A DNA stretch of 42,159 nt from Campylobacterales bacterium. Its GTDB lineage: Bacteria > Campylobacterota > Campylobacteria > Campylobacterales > Nitratiruptoraceae. The stretch covers positions 1-42,159 of the forward strand of contig JAMONM010000042.1 in the NCBI GenBank assembly GCA_027065825.1. The letters are read 5' to 3'. Positions 32,446-42,159 of the stretch are shown here, one piece after another; position 1 is the first letter of the stretch; each line of letters begins with the position of its first letter. A program made the translations under genes and the position numbers. The notes below the pieces were generated by a model. The model ran no database searches. It was not told where the DNA came from and saw nothing but the letters and a program-made list of their open reading frames with translations.

Positions 32446-34182
32446 ATGGAAAAATTGACCTCTTTGTTGCTGGAAAAATCCGTCGTTCCCGCTGAGATAA
32501 TGCAAAAGATAAAAGAGGGCACCACTTCCGAAAAAAATCTTTTGCACAATTTGATAGCAAAAGGGGTAATTACTGAAAATTTTGTAATTAAGTTTTTCGG
32601 AGACCTCATTAGAGAAGGAAGTCTCAGTATCGACGACATCGATCAGCTGCCGGACAATCTAAAAGAAAAGATTTTAAAATATCTAGCAAAACTTTTGAAT
32701 ATCGACTATCTGGATCTAGATTCTATAGACATAGATTTTAGGCTGGCCTCCAAACTACCTCTTTCTCAACTTAGAAAATTCGAGGCTATCCCGATCAAGG
32801 AAGAGGATATAAACATTATCATCTCCTTTAAAGATCCTCTGGATATGAACGCACAGGAGTCCATTCAGAGACTCTTTCCGAAAAAACCTATCAAACCCAC
32901 AATTTCAAACGCCAAACAGATTGAACGCTATTTGAATAAACTGGAGCTTTCCGAAAGCGTTAAGGGTTTGATTAACGAAATCAGAAAAGAGATAAACTCC
33001 GGCAACGCCAACGACGCTAGAGAGTCCAGCGCCATATTGAGACTAATACAGATTATTCTACAGACCGCCATTATATCGAGAGCCAGCGACATACACGTAG
33101 AGCCTACCGAAAAAAACTGTATCATAAGAAGCAGAATCGACGGTATTTTGACTGAGACGTTTATATTCGACAAAGATATCTACCCTCCCCTCTCTTCGAG
33201 GCTGAAACTGTTGGCCAATCTGGACATCGCCGAAAAGAGAAAACCGCAAGACGGCAGATTCTCCGCAACAATTATGAAAAAGGAGTACGATTTTAGGATT
33301 TCGACCCTGCCGATCATGACCGGCGAATCTATAGTCATGAGAATTCTCGACAAGACCAAAGCGATGATAAAGCTCGAAGAGGCCGGAATGAGCGACTACA
33401 ATTATAAAAAATTCGTCAACTCGCTAAAGACCCCATACGGGATAATTCTCGTAACCGGTCCTACGGGCAGCGGTAAAACCACGACGCTATACGGCGCCTT
33501 GAACATGTTAAGAAGCATCGAAAAAAAGATAATTACGGTTGAAGATCCGATAGAGTATCAGATGAATCTTGTCCAACAGTCCCAGGTTCAGCCAAAAATC
33601 GGTTTTACTTTCGCTTCAGCTTTAAGATCTATCCTGAGACAGGATCCGGATATAGTCATGATCGGAGAGATCAGAGATCAGGAGACTCTCAGAATCGCCG
33701 TTCAGGCGGCTTTGACGGGACACCTCGTTCTATCTACTTTGCATACGAACGATTCGATCAGCGCTATAACAAGAATGGTGGATATGGGAATCGAGCCGTA
33801 TCTGGTCAGCGGATCTCTCATAGCTATCGAGGCTCAAAGGCTGGTTAGAAAAATCTGCCCCTACTGCAAGGAAAAAACGATCATCCTACCCAATATCGAA
33901 AGAGATCTCAAAGAGTATCTTCCGCAAAACTATCAATTCTATAAAGGCAAAGGGTGTAAACAGTGCAATATGAGCGGTTATATGGGCAGAGAGATGGTTT
34001 CGGAAGTTCTGACGGTCGATGATCAGATGGCCAGTATGATAGCCAGAGAAGAGAGTAAAGAAAAGATCGCCCAATACGCCAAGGAGCACGGCTTTGTCAA
34101 TATGCTGCAAGACGGCATAAACAAAGCTCTCGAAGGACACACCACCATCGAAGAAGTTCTAAGAGTAACGAGGTTGTCATGA
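32446..34182 (+). CDS. Type II secretion / type IV pilus assembly ATPase (GspE/MshE/CtsE-like)
   Basis: A 578-residue GspE-family ATPase. It has an MshEN-type N-terminal domain, a Walker A GPTGSGKT at 338-345, Walker B DPDIVMIGEIRD, a His box in LSTLHTNDS, and a tetracysteine zinc motif (CPYC from C471 and CKQC further on). It powers assembly of the pilus or pseudopilus on the cytoplasmic face. It follows the small exported gene by 6 bases, and overlaps the platform gene by 4 bases. The Campylobacter counterpart in natural transformation is CtsE. Confidence 0.92.
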   Translation: MEKLTSLLLEKSVVPAEIMQKIKEGTTSEKNLLHNLIAKGVITENFVIKFFGDLIREGSLSIDDIDQLPDNLKEKILKYLAKLLNIDYLDLDSIDIDFRLASKLPLSQLRKFEAIPIKEEDINIIISFKDPLDMNAQESIQRLFPKKPIKPTISNAKQIERYLNKLELSESVKGLINEIRKEINSGNANDARESSAILRLIQIILQTAIISRASDIHVEPTEKNCIIRSRIDGILTETFIFDKDIYPPLSSRLKLLANLDIAEKRKPQDGRFSATIMKKEYDFRISTLPIMTGESIVMRILDKTKAMIKLEEAGMSDYNYKKFVNSLKTPYGIILVTGPTGSGKTTTLYGALNMLRSIEKKIITVEDPIEYQMNLVQQSQVQPKIGFTFASALRSILRQDPDIVMIGEIRDQETLRIAVQAALTGHLVLSTLHTNDSISAITRMVDMGIEPYLVSGSLIAIEAQRLVRKICPYCKEKTIILPNIERDLKEYLPQNYQFYKGKGCKQCNMSGYMGREMVSEVLTVDDQMASMIAREESKEKIAQYAKEHGFVNMLQDGINKALEGHTTIEEVLRVTRLS

Positions 34183-35423
34183 AGTTTTACCAGTTGGATA
34201 TTCTACTAAAAGGTAAAAAAGAGACCATCGTCCTAAAAGCCGAGAACAGAGAAGAGGCCCTGCATCTGGCTAAATTGAAAAGAGGCGGCGTGATCGTAAA
34301 GATCCAGGAGACTACCCCGCCTTTGGAAGAGCGATTAAAAGAGCTGCAGGAGAGAGCCGTATCCTATTTCAAGGCGAAAAAGGTAAAACCCGATAGTCTC
34401 ATCGCCGCCATCAGACAGTTGGCCGTAATGACCAACGCCGGCATTCCGATCTACGACGCCTTACAAGAGATCGCAAACTCTTCGATGGATAAGACCCTCT
34501 CCGAAATTCTGAAACAGGTGGCCGAAGACATAAACTCGGGAATGAGCCTTTCGGAATCGGTGGAGAACTACAGATTCCAGCTGGGATCGTTGAGCATCAC
34601 CATGATAAAACTGGGAGAGCAAACCGGTAATATGCCAGAAGCCCTCTTTACGCTAGCGAACATTCTCGAAGAGATCAGAGAAAACGTTATGAAGTTCAAA
34701 AAGGCGATCCGATACCCTCTGATAACTTTGGGAGCTATGGCTATAGCTTTCGTTATTCTTATAATGTTCGTCGTTCCGAAATTCAAATCGCTTTTTGAGA
34801 GGTATCAGGCCGATCTGCCGATTCCGACAAAGATTCTACTCTGGCTGGAGCACGCTTTTTCTACTTACGGATTGCAAATTCTGGGCGTTTTTGCGGTAAT
34901 CGTCTTCATCGTTATGTATCTTTATAGAACCAACGAAGATTTCAAGTATCAGATGGACAAGCTGATGCTAAAGATATATCTCATAAAAGATATAGTCTAT
35001 TACGCCACTCTAAGCAGATTTACGCTGGTATTTACTGAGCTGGTCGGGGCCGGAATTCCAGTGGCCGAAGCTCTCGATAGCGCAGTTGCCATGGTGGACA
35101 ACAGCTATATCAAAGAGAAACTGGATATGGTTAAGGTATACGTAGAACGAGGAGTCTCTTTGACGGACGCGTTTAAGGAGACGGGACTTTTCGAAAATAT
35201 GATAATCCAGATGATTTCCGCGGGCGAAGCCAGCGGACAGCTAGACGGAATGATGAGAAAGGTTAGCGATTACTATCGTATGAAATTCAACTATATTCTT
35301 GACAATATGTCATCTTATATCGAACCTATTTTGCTAACCGTAATAGCCGGTCTGGTTCTTTTACTAGCACTGGGAATATTTATGCCTATGTGGGATATGG
35401 CAAAAGCGGTCAAAGGGCGCTAA
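34179..35423 (+). CDS. Inner-membrane platform protein (GspF/PilC/MshG/CtsF-like)
   Basis: A 414-residue GspF-family protein with two T2SSF domains and three membrane helices: about 184-206 (LITLGAMAIAFVILIMFVVP), 229-249 and 383-405. The cytoplasmic domains contact the ATPase encoded just before. It is the last gene of the nine-gene pilus/competence run; no pilin or prepilin peptidase gene is seen here. Its final 4 bases overlap the end of the convergent helicase gene. Confidence 0.92.
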   Translation: MKFYQLDILLKGKKETIVLKAENREEALHLAKLKRGGVIVKIQETTPPLEERLKELQERAVSYFKAKKVKPDSLIAAIRQLAVMTNAGIPIYDALQEIANSSMDKTLSEILKQVAEDINSGMSLSESVENYRFQLGSLSITMIKLGEQTGNMPEALFTLANILEEIRENVMKFKKAIRYPLITLGAMAIAFVILIMFVVPKFKSLFERYQADLPIPTKILLWLEHAFSTYGLQILGVFAVIVFIVMYLYRTNEDFKYQMDKLMLKIYLIKDIVYYATLSRFTLVFTELVGAGIPVAEALDSAVAMVDNSYIKEKLDMVKVYVERGVSLTDAFKETGLFENMIIQMISAGEASGQLDGMMRKVSDYYRMKFNYILDNMSSYIEPILLTVIAGLVLLLALGIFMPMWDMAKAVKGR

Positions 35424-37432
35424 AGCAGCCCTGCCTCTTTTAGAAATCTGGAAGGCTCGTACGAATTTTTTCTGGCTGAATCGTATTTCGAAAAAGAGAG
35501 AAAAAGTCTGTCTTTTGCTCTGGTTACAGCCACGTAAAAGAGCCTTCTTTCTTCCTCTATGGATCCCCCTTTGGATACAAGTGTACTGTTTGGAAACCTT
35601 CCTTCGGCAAGATCGATAACGTATACGTCCTTAAATTCCAGACCTTTGCTGGCATGTACGGTTAAAAGATTCACTCCGCTTCCTTCGCTAACTTCTGAAC
35701 CTCCTAAAACCATCGCGTTGTAGAAACTCTCTATCTCCTTGTAACTTTTGGAGATCTCTTTTAAAAGAGTCAGTTTTGCCGAAATTTTCTCCTTGGCGTT
35801 TTGAAGCAGTTTCTCCTCTACGCTTCCATCTTTCAATTGAGCTCTTTTTTTGGCTATCTGTTCTACTATCGTGGCGAAAAGACCGGATTTCGTTATCAAT
35901 TCTACGGCTCTGTAGGGCGTCGATGTCCTCTTTAGAGCTTTAAAAAGTATATAAAACTCGTAAAGAAATTTCGCTCCCTCTTTTGTAAGTTTCGGATGTT
36001 TCAAAAAAGCCGCCTCCATAAACTTCTCGTCAAACCCCAAGCCTTTAAATCTGCTTTTACTGCCTATATGTATAAAATCATCAAAAAGCGCCAATTGATA
36101 ATTTTTCCCTCTTTTCTCAAATGGATTTTCCATATCTTTTGGCCTGGTAATACCTCGCACAAAATCCCCCTCACCCATTTTTACGCACACGTCGTAGATC
36201 TCTTTGCCTATAGCCGGCCCTACGCCTTTTGCGTACTCGAAAACGTGAATAAAACTCATAAGATCTTTCGGATTGACTATCAGACTCAACAGATCGGCGG
36301 CGGCTTTGATCTCTTTGGAATCGAAAAACGACACTCCTCCTCTTCTTTTGCACCCTATGCCGACCTCCCTCAGGGCGGCCTCCACTCCGTCTGCCGAGGA
36401 GTTGTTGCGAAATATTACAGCTATCTCATCCTTTGGCGTCACAGAAGCAGATATTTTAGCGGCCAAAGATTTATACTGTTCAAGGGTATCGTTGAATATA
36501 AAGAGTTTCGGCTTTTCAAACTCCCCATTTCTCATCACCTCTACCCTTTTAGGAAATATTCTCTCGTTAAACGATATCACCCTGTCCGCCAACGATACGA
36601 TATATTTGCTGCTTCTGTAATTTTTTGTCAGATTGAAAATTTTAGCTTTGGGATATCTTTTCGCAAAACCGGCTATTATATTGATATTGGCGCCGTTAAA
36701 TGCGTAAATGCTCTGATCATAATCGCCAACGCAAAAAAGAGATTCTCTAGTAAGCGAATCGAGAAGGTTTGATTGCAGATTGTTCGTATCCTGGTACTCG
36801 TCGACCAAAATCTCTTTAAATGGGCCTATTTTTTCCGAATTCTCGGCGGCCCTGATCAAAAGATCGTTAAAACCCAAAAAAGCGTAGTTCTTTTTGGCGT
36901 TTTCGAACTCCTCTACGATATCGTCGTAAATCTCCTCAAAAACTCTCTGATCCTCTTTTCTTTTACTCACCCACTCCCCAAAGGTACAATTTGGCATTTC
37001 GTTCTGATAAAGAGAGTATATATCGTACAAAAATGAGGATGAATAGGGTTTCTCTTCGAAAATGTGAAAGGCTCTTTTGTCGTATACGCTTCTAAATAGG
37101 GTTTTGAGATCCTTGGGTTGTTTTAATACGACTTTTTCGTCTATTGACTTTAGCCATCGATAAGAGAGTGCGTGAAATGTTCCCGCCGCTATCTCTTTTG
37201 CTCTGCTCTTTCCGTAGCGTGCCGCCACTCTTTCTATCATCTCTCTAGCGGCTTTGTTGGTAAACGTCAAAAGCAAAATCTCGGATGGCTCAATTCCTTT
37301 GTCCAGCAAAAAACCGATTCTTCCCACAATAGTCGAAGTTTTTCCGGTACCGGGTCCCGCAATAACCAAAGAGTTACCAAAAGGGGCCGTAGCCGCTGCA
37401 TACTGTTCCGGGTTTAGCCTATCAAGGGCCAT
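35420..37432 (-). CDS. UvrD/Rep-family ATP-dependent DNA helicase
   Basis: A 670-residue superfamily 1A helicase. Motif I is GPGTGKT (26-32), then TFTNKAAREM (Ia), LVDEYQDT (II), GDYDQSIYAFNGAN (III), NYRSS (IV), TVHASKGLEF (V) and VAVTRAKDRLF (VI). All catalytic motifs are intact, so it should unwind DNA 3' to 5' in repair or replication restart. It is convergent with the pilus operon and divergent from valS. It is shorter than UvrD of E. coli; PcrA/Rep-like is the safe label. Confidence 0.9.
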   Translation of the reverse strand: MALDRLNPEQYAAATAPFGNSLVIAGPGTGKTSTIVGRIGFLLDKGIEPSEILLLTFTNKAAREMIERVAARYGKSRAKEIAAGTFHALSYRWLKSIDEKVVLKQPKDLKTLFRSVYDKRAFHIFEEKPYSSSFLYDIYSLYQNEMPNCTFGEWVSKRKEDQRVFEEIYDDIVEEFENAKKNYAFLGFNDLLIRAAENSEKIGPFKEILVDEYQDTNNLQSNLLDSLTRESLFCVGDYDQSIYAFNGANINIIAGFAKRYPKAKIFNLTKNYRSSKYIVSLADRVISFNERIFPKRVEVMRNGEFEKPKLFIFNDTLEQYKSLAAKISASVTPKDEIAVIFRNNSSADGVEAALREVGIGCKRRGGVSFFDSKEIKAAADLLSLIVNPKDLMSFIHVFEYAKGVGPAIGKEIYDVCVKMGEGDFVRGITRPKDMENPFEKRGKNYQLALFDDFIHIGSKSRFKGLGFDEKFMEAAFLKHPKLTKEGAKFLYEFYILFKALKRTSTPYRAVELITKSGLFATIVEQIAKKRAQLKDGSVEEKLLQNAKEKISAKLTLLKEISKSYKEIESFYNAMVLGGSEVSEGSGVNLLTVHASKGLEFKDVYVIDLAEGRFPNSTLVSKGGSIEEERRLFYVAVTRAKDRLFLSFSKYDSARKNSYEPSRFLKEAGLL

Positions 37433-37482
37433 CGATATCCTTTGATCGCAAAAAATTAAGAGGTTATTTTACACCCTTTTGT

Positions 37483-37488
37483 TATAAT
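37483..37488 (+). promoter_or_regulatory. Putative -10 box of valS
   Basis: TATAAT in TTTTGTTATAATTTCG, 34 bases before the valS ATG, in the 89-base gap shared with the divergent helicase gene. Confidence 0.5.
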
Positions 37489-37521
37489 TTCGCAAAAAAT
37501 TTAAGCAAAGGTTTTTAACAG

Positions 37522-40149
37522 ATGAGCCAAGATACCCGATACAACCCCGAAGATATAGAAAAAAGCTTTTACGAAATCTGGGAAAGTCGCGGATACTTCG
37601 AAATAGACGGAAACAAAGAGATACAACAAGAGGGTAAAAACTTCGCGATTATGATGCCTCCGCCTAACGTTACGGGCAGATTGCACATAGGACACGCCCT
37701 AACCTTTACGTTGCAAGATATCATAGTCCGCTATAAGCGAATGGATGGATATAGAACCTTATGGCAGCCCGGAACGGACCACGCCGGGATCGCTACCCAA
37801 AACGTGGTAGAAAAGGAGCTGTTGAAAGAAAACATCAAAAAAGAGCAAATCGGTAGAGAGGCCTTTTTAAAAAGAGTATGGGAGTGGAAGGAAAAGTACG
37901 GCAACGCGATTGTTGAACAGCTAAAAATTCTGGGTGTTTCGCCGGCTTGGAGCAGAGAGAGATTCACTATGGACGAGGGTCTTAAAAACGCCGTCAGAGA
38001 AGCGTTCGTAAGACTCTACAACGAAGGGCTCATCGTCAGAGGCAACTATATGGTCAACTGGTGTACCCACGACGGAGCGCTTAGCGATATCGAGGTAGAG
38101 TACCAAGAGGAGAAAGGAAAACTTTATCATATTAAATATCCCTTTAGCGACGGAACCGGTTATATCGTAGTTGCCACCACCAGACCCGAAACCTATTTCG
38201 GCGATACCGCGGTTATGGTAAACCCTAACGATCCCAGGTATAAAGATCTTGTATCGAAAAAGGTCAAACTCCCTCTAATCGAGAAAGAGATAGAGATAAT
38301 AGCGGACGAATATGTGGATATGGAGTTCGGAACCGGAGCCGTCAAAGTTACTCCGGCCCACGATCCTAACGATTACGAAGTAGGGAAAAGACACAACCTG
38401 GAGTTTGTAACCGTATTCGACGAAAAAGGTATTCTAAACGAAAACGCAGGCGAATTTGCCGGTTTAGAACGGCTCCAAGCCAGGGAAAAAATCGTAAATA
38501 GGCTAAAAGAGGCCGGATATATAGAAAAGATAGAAGAACACACCCACCAGGTAGGACACTGTTATAGATGTTCAAACGTAGTAGAACCCTATATATCCAA
38601 ACAGTGGTTTGTAAAGGCCGAAATTGCCAAAAAAGCCGTCGAAAAGGTTAATAAAGGGGAGTGCCGCTTTTTTCCTCCCCACTGGATAAACAGCTTTAAC
38701 GCCTGGATGAGAGAGCTTAGAGACTGGTGTATATCCAGGCAACTTTGGTGGGGACACAGAATTCCCGTATGGTACTGCAAGGAGTGTTCGAACGAATGGG
38801 CTTCGCTCGAGGAAAACGAGGAGTCCTGTCCAAAATGCGGATCGTCGCAAATCTATCAAGATCCCGACGTTTTGGATACGTGGTTCAGTTCTGCCCTGTG
38901 GCCCTTTTCAACGCTCGGCTGGGGCAACGGCGAATGGGGAAAAGGCACAAAATGGAACGAAGAGGACCTAAACAGTTTCTATCCCAACTCTTTGCTTATT
39001 ACAGGCTTTGATATTCTCTTTTTCTGGGTTGCCAGAATGATAATGATGGGTGAGCACTTTATGGGAGAGCTACCCTTTGAGGACATCTATCTGCACGCCC
39101 TTGTCAGAGACGAAAAAGGGCAAAAGATGAGTAAATCAAAAGGCAACGTGATAGATCCGATCGAGATGACAAAAAGTTATTCGGCCGACGCTTTGAGATT
39201 TACTTTGGCGATTCTGGCCGTTCAGGGAAGAGATATAAAACTAAGCAAAAAGAGACTGGAACAATCCAGAAACTTTACCAACAAACTATACAACGCCGCG
39301 CGATTTTTACTGATGAACCACGAAAGCTTCCCCGATCTGAAAGATATCGAAATCAAAACCGATCTTGGGCGCTATATGCTCAGCCGGTTCGCGACGGCTG
39401 TCAAAGAAGTCAGAGAAAATCTGGAGGGCTACAGATTCAACGACGCGGCCACCGCAATATACAGATTTCTGTGGGGAGAGTTTTGCGACTGGGGAATAGA
39501 GCTCTCAAAAGCGCACAAAGAATCCATGATAGAGTTGGGCGCGATATACAAAGAGGCTATGAAGCTGTTGCACCCTTTTATGCCGTTTATCAGCGAATAT
39601 CTCTATCAGATGCTTGGCAATACCACTCTCCAAGAATCAAAATCCATTATGGTTGCGAAATTTCCGGATATAATTTTGCGGGAACAGGAGATAGAAGAGA
39701 GATTTTCCGTAATTATAGATTCCATAGTATCTATCAGACGCCTAAAGGCCATGATCGATATGGCCAACAAAAAGATTCCCGAGGCTTTAATTAAAACCGA
39801 GACCGAAAAACTTGACGAAACGGCACTGGAGTATATAAAAAAGCTGGCAAAAGTCGAGAAGGTAGGCCTGACTGATAAAAAGATAGACAACGCCATAGTG
39901 GATGTGGGCGAAAAGGTAGAGGTATTCGTGCCCTCGCAAAGCGTAGATCTAAAACCTGTAATTGCCAGATTGAAAAAATTAAAGGAGAAAACCGAAAAGG
40001 AGCTGGAAAAAATAACAAAGATGCTCCAAAACGAAAACTTTGTAAAGAACGCTCCATCGGCTGTTGTGGAAAAAAATAGAGAAAATATGAGAGAACTGAA
40101 AGAGAAACTGAAAAAAATATCTACGGAGCTAAATCAACTTGGCGGCTAG
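37522..40149 (+). CDS. valS: Valyl-tRNA synthetase
   Basis: An 875-residue class I aminoacyl-tRNA synthetase. HIGH is at 55-58 within PPPNVTGRLHIGHAL, the editing domain (TTRPETYFGDTAV) follows, then a zinc-like insert CKEC…CPKC near 419-438, KMSKS at 535-539, the anticodon-binding domain, and a C-terminal coiled-coil tRNA arm typical of ValRS. It charges tRNA(Val). It is a single gene with its own promoter. Confidence 0.95.
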   Translation: MSQDTRYNPEDIEKSFYEIWESRGYFEIDGNKEIQQEGKNFAIMMPPPNVTGRLHIGHALTFTLQDIIVRYKRMDGYRTLWQPGTDHAGIATQNVVEKELLKENIKKEQIGREAFLKRVWEWKEKYGNAIVEQLKILGVSPAWSRERFTMDEGLKNAVREAFVRLYNEGLIVRGNYMVNWCTHDGALSDIEVEYQEEKGKLYHIKYPFSDGTGYIVVATTRPETYFGDTAVMVNPNDPRYKDLVSKKVKLPLIEKEIEIIADEYVDMEFGTGAVKVTPAHDPNDYEVGKRHNLEFVTVFDEKGILNENAGEFAGLERLQAREKIVNRLKEAGYIEKIEEHTHQVGHCYRCSNVVEPYISKQWFVKAEIAKKAVEKVNKGECRFFPPHWINSFNAWMRELRDWCISRQLWWGHRIPVWYCKECSNEWASLEENEESCPKCGSSQIYQDPDVLDTWFSSALWPFSTLGWGNGEWGKGTKWNEEDLNSFYPNSLLITGFDILFFWVARMIMMGEHFMGELPFEDIYLHALVRDEKGQKMSKSKGNVIDPIEMTKSYSADALRFTLAILAVQGRDIKLSKKRLEQSRNFTNKLYNAARFLLMNHESFPDLKDIEIKTDLGRYMLSRFATAVKEVRENLEGYRFNDAATAIYRFLWGEFCDWGIELSKAHKESMIELGAIYKEAMKLLHPFMPFISEYLYQMLGNTTLQESKSIMVAKFPDIILREQEIEERFSVIIDSIVSIRRLKAMIDMANKKIPEALIKTETEKLDETALEYIKKLAKVEKVGLTDKKIDNAIVDVGEKVEVFVPSQSVDLKPVIARLKKLKEKTEKELEKITKMLQNENFVKNAPSAVVEKNRENMRELKEKLKKISTELNQLGG

Positions 40150-40277
40150 AATTTGTTTAAGTTTTGCCAAACTAAGAGATTCTTAATAAAATCACAAGTA
40201 ATATTTTATTTTAGTTGAATTGATGTCATAGCTGCTTAACCTTAACGTAACAATAAAAGGTTCTCGGAGAATTTCGA

Positions 40278-42159
40278 ATGTTTAGATTAGGGAAAATAAA
40301 AAAAATATTTATACCCGTTTTATTGACGTCGCTCTTTTACGGATGCGGAGGGGGCGGTTCGGGCGTAGACGTTTCTGAAGAGACCCAAACAGCCGAAGGC
40401 GTAATTTTTACTACCACCGGTATATCCGGTACTATTTTGTTTAGCTCCGAAGATGGAAACACCAAAACGTATGAAATAACGAACATCGTTCCAGATCAAT
40501 GCTCTATTGCGGATTTTACTCCTGTTAGATTTACCCTTAGCAAAGATGCACCTACATTTACCTATACCTTTTCAATACCTTTTACAAATCCGTGCATGAC
40601 CGATTCTTTTACTCTCTATTACGATCTAGTAACTACCTATACTGCCGTTGACGGATCCACCTACGAAGACAGAGAGAGTTTTACGCAAAAGTTCAACAAC
40701 TCGGTTTACGATCAATCCAAAGTTACGGTAATACCGGGAAGCGATCCTCTGTATAAATATCAATGGCATCTGGAAAACACAGGACAATCAGAAGGAGTTT
40801 TAAATCCAGCTACTCCTGGAGAGGATATCAACGTTACCGCCGCATGGGCAGAAGGTATTACCGGCAAAGGTATAGTAGTTGCTGTTATTGATGAAGGAGT
40901 AGATATTTTCCACCCAGATCTAAAAGATAATATTTTAATCTCTCTCTCCTATAACTATCATTACGGAACCAACAATACCACTCCGGTTATAGACAGTTTC
41001 GCACACGGTACGGCTGTTGCCGGATTGATTGCCGCAAAAGCGAAAAACGGTATAGGGACCGTGGGGGTTTCACCGGATGCGAAGTTGGCGAGTCTAAACG
41101 CTCTTGAAGTATTTGAAAATGAGATCAGCTCTCAAGGATATACTGGCGCTGAGCTTCAGCTCGTTAGACTTTTTGATGCCCTTACAAGAAATTTAGACAG
41201 TATCGATATATATAACAACAGCTGGGGACGCTATTCGATAGAACTTGATTCAACTGACTCATTAGGATTTGATACGCAATTGGCAACAGGTGTCAAAGAT
41301 GGTAGAAACGGCAAAGGAGCCGTATACGTTAAATCCTCCGGTAACGGAAGAAACAGCTGCGGAATCGATGGAGTAATTTGTGACAACGCAAATTTCGAAC
41401 AGAAACAGACCAGTCAATACTTTATCGTTGTTTCCGCAGTAAATGCCCAAGGAACAGTATCCTCTTATTCCACTCCTGGTTCTAATGTTTTAGTAGCCGC
41501 TCCTGGTGGGGAAGTAGCCGCATCCTATCTAAATCTCGAAGATCAGTTGATAGTTACAACAGATCTGCCTGGTGATACCAGAGGTTATGACATCAATGAT
41601 CCGTTGGCCACTTCCGTTTCACATTTTAACGTGCTCGGAAACGAAAATTACGACTATACCCAAAGAATGAACGGAACTTCCTCAGCCGCTCCGATAGTTT
41701 CAGGTGTCGTCGCTTTGATGCTGGAGGCAAACCCAGACTTGACATATAGAGACGTTAGAATGATTTTGGCTCAAACCGCAAGGCAGAACGATCAAAACAA
41801 TACAGGATGGAAAACAAACGGAGCAGGGTTTCACTATCACAACGATTACGGTTTTGGCGTAGTCAACGCTTCTAAAGCCGTTAATTTGGCAAAAAACTGG
41901 ACGAGTGTAGGCGGCTACAACGATATCGTTACGATTTCAGATTCAAACACTTCCACTACTATCAATATAGATCAAAACATTACGATAGAACATGTATACA
42001 TTACTTTCGATATAGATACGGCTAACCTCTCCTCTCCGGCCAACCTCGAGATTAGACTTTCACATACGGACAGTAACGGAGCGTATACCACAGAAAGCGT
42101 ATTGGTTCATGCTCCTAACGGTCTGCCTGATACCACTAACTACGCCGATACCAATTTAA
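40278..42159 (+). CDS. Subtilisin-like (S8) lipoprotein protease with P-domain, cut by window end
   Basis: This gene runs off the right edge without a stop; 627 residues are visible. The start ATG follows GGAGA 8-12 bases upstream. A lipoprotein signal ends in LLTSLFYGC (lipid on the Cys), followed by a glycine-rich linker. The catalytic triad is complete: D205 in VIDEGVD, H243 in AHGTAVAG and S468 in NGTSSAAP, with the oxyanion N in SSGNG. From about residue 545 a P/Homo-B domain begins (YNDIVTISDSNTSTTINID…HVYITFDIDT…NLEIRLSH), as in kexin-like proprotein convertases. It should be a cell-surface or periplasmic protease that processes exported proteins. The 128-base gap after valS shows no clear promoter or terminator. 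Confidence 0.88.
   Translation, partial: MFRLGKIKKIFIPVLLTSLFYGCGGGGSGVDVSEETQTAEGVIFTTTGISGTILFSSEDGNTKTYEITNIVPDQCSIADFTPVRFTLSKDAPTFTYTFSIPFTNPCMTDSFTLYYDLVTTYTAVDGSTYEDRESFTQKFNNSVYDQSKVTVIPGSDPLYKYQWHLENTGQSEGVLNPATPGEDINVTAAWAEGITGKGIVVAVIDEGVDIFHPDLKDNILISLSYNYHYGTNNTTPVIDSFAHGTAVAGLIAAKAKNGIGTVGVSPDAKLASLNALEVFENEISSQGYTGAELQLVRLFDALTRNLDSIDIYNNSWGRYSIELDSTDSLGFDTQLATGVKDGRNGKGAVYVKSSGNGRNSCGIDGVICDNANFEQKQTSQYFIVVSAVNAQGTVSSYSTPGSNVLVAAPGGEVAASYLNLEDQLIVTTDLPGDTRGYDINDPLATSVSHFNVLGNENYDYTQRMNGTSSAAPIVSGVVALMLEANPDLTYRDVRMILAQTARQNDQNNTGWKTNGAGFHYHNDYGFGVVNASKAVNLAKNWTSVGGYNDIVTISDSNTSTTINIDQNITIEHVYITFDIDTANLSSPANLEIRLSHTDSNGAYTTESVLVHAPNGLPDTTNYADTNL

Noticed and set aside
35996-36772. 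258-residue ORF on the plus strand
   Set aside because: It is antisense to the helicase, whose motifs I-VI are all intact on the other strand; no ribosome site or recognisable domain.
1-42159. CRISPR arrays, rRNA or tRNA genes
   Set aside because: No regularly spaced direct repeats and no conserved rRNA or tRNA segments were found when reading the intergenic regions on both strands.

Overview
The window looks like a Campylobacterota (former Epsilonproteobacteria) chromosome, probably a motile, free-living member related to the vent and sediment lineages. The reasons are a single XerH-type tyrosine recombinase with a dif-like site in front of it, the gene run argG - ferredoxin:thioredoxin reductase/rhodanese - rplI - hslV - hslU - era, promoters of the form T-rich/TATAAT, AGA/ATA-rich codon use, and many 1-30 base gene overlaps. 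I cannot name a genus from the sequence. No rRNA, tRNA or CRISPR array was seen.

Region 1 (1-6135) is a plus-strand accessory island with different composition and codon use. It holds a type II fatty-acid/polyketide-like set: the C-terminal part of a ketosynthase cut by the window edge, a metallo-beta-lactamase-fold hydrolase, a predicted iron-sulfur flavoprotein fused to an SCP2-like lipid-binding domain, a 4HBT thioesterase, a complete FabF-like ketosynthase, a second iron-sulfur flavoprotein and a FabG-like reductase. A decayed IS481-type transposase and a TetR-type palindrome lie between the thioesterase and FabF-like genes. This is the best candidate for an undescribed system: an acyl or polyketide pathway that seems to use 4Fe-4S flavoproteins. 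No acyl carrier protein or dehydratase is visible, so the cluster must continue to the left.

Region 2 (6136-8229) is a junction: a decayed ArsR-like fragment, the C-terminal stub of an AAA ATPase, an AT-rich group of small genes including a tetraheme c-type cytochrome, a REP-like hairpin, and a dif-like site just before xerH. The island therefore lies about 2 kb from the presumed chromosome-dimer resolution site, a known hotspot for integration.

Region 3 (8230-26110) is core genome: xerH, a chorismate mutase, a stator operon (MotA plus two tandem MotB paralogues) with two small genes upstream, dksA-like, yqeY, trpC, a TPR lipoprotein, a YkgJ-like protein, a tRNA-methyltransferase-like gene, kdsB, an aspartoacylase-like gene, a coiled-coil membrane protein, an orphan DppC-type permease, rsmD, and argG through era.

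Region 4 (26111-35423) is a nine-gene overlapping operon for an MSHA-type IV pilus / competence (Cts-like) type II secretion machine: PilM-PilN-like fusion, PilO-like, PilP-like, secretin, MshM-like ATPase, MshN-like TPR protein, a small exported protein, assembly ATPase and platform protein. Palindromes flank its likely promoter. Region 5 (35420-42159) has a UvrD/Rep helicase, valS, and a subtilisin-like lipoprotein protease with a P-domain that runs off the right edge.
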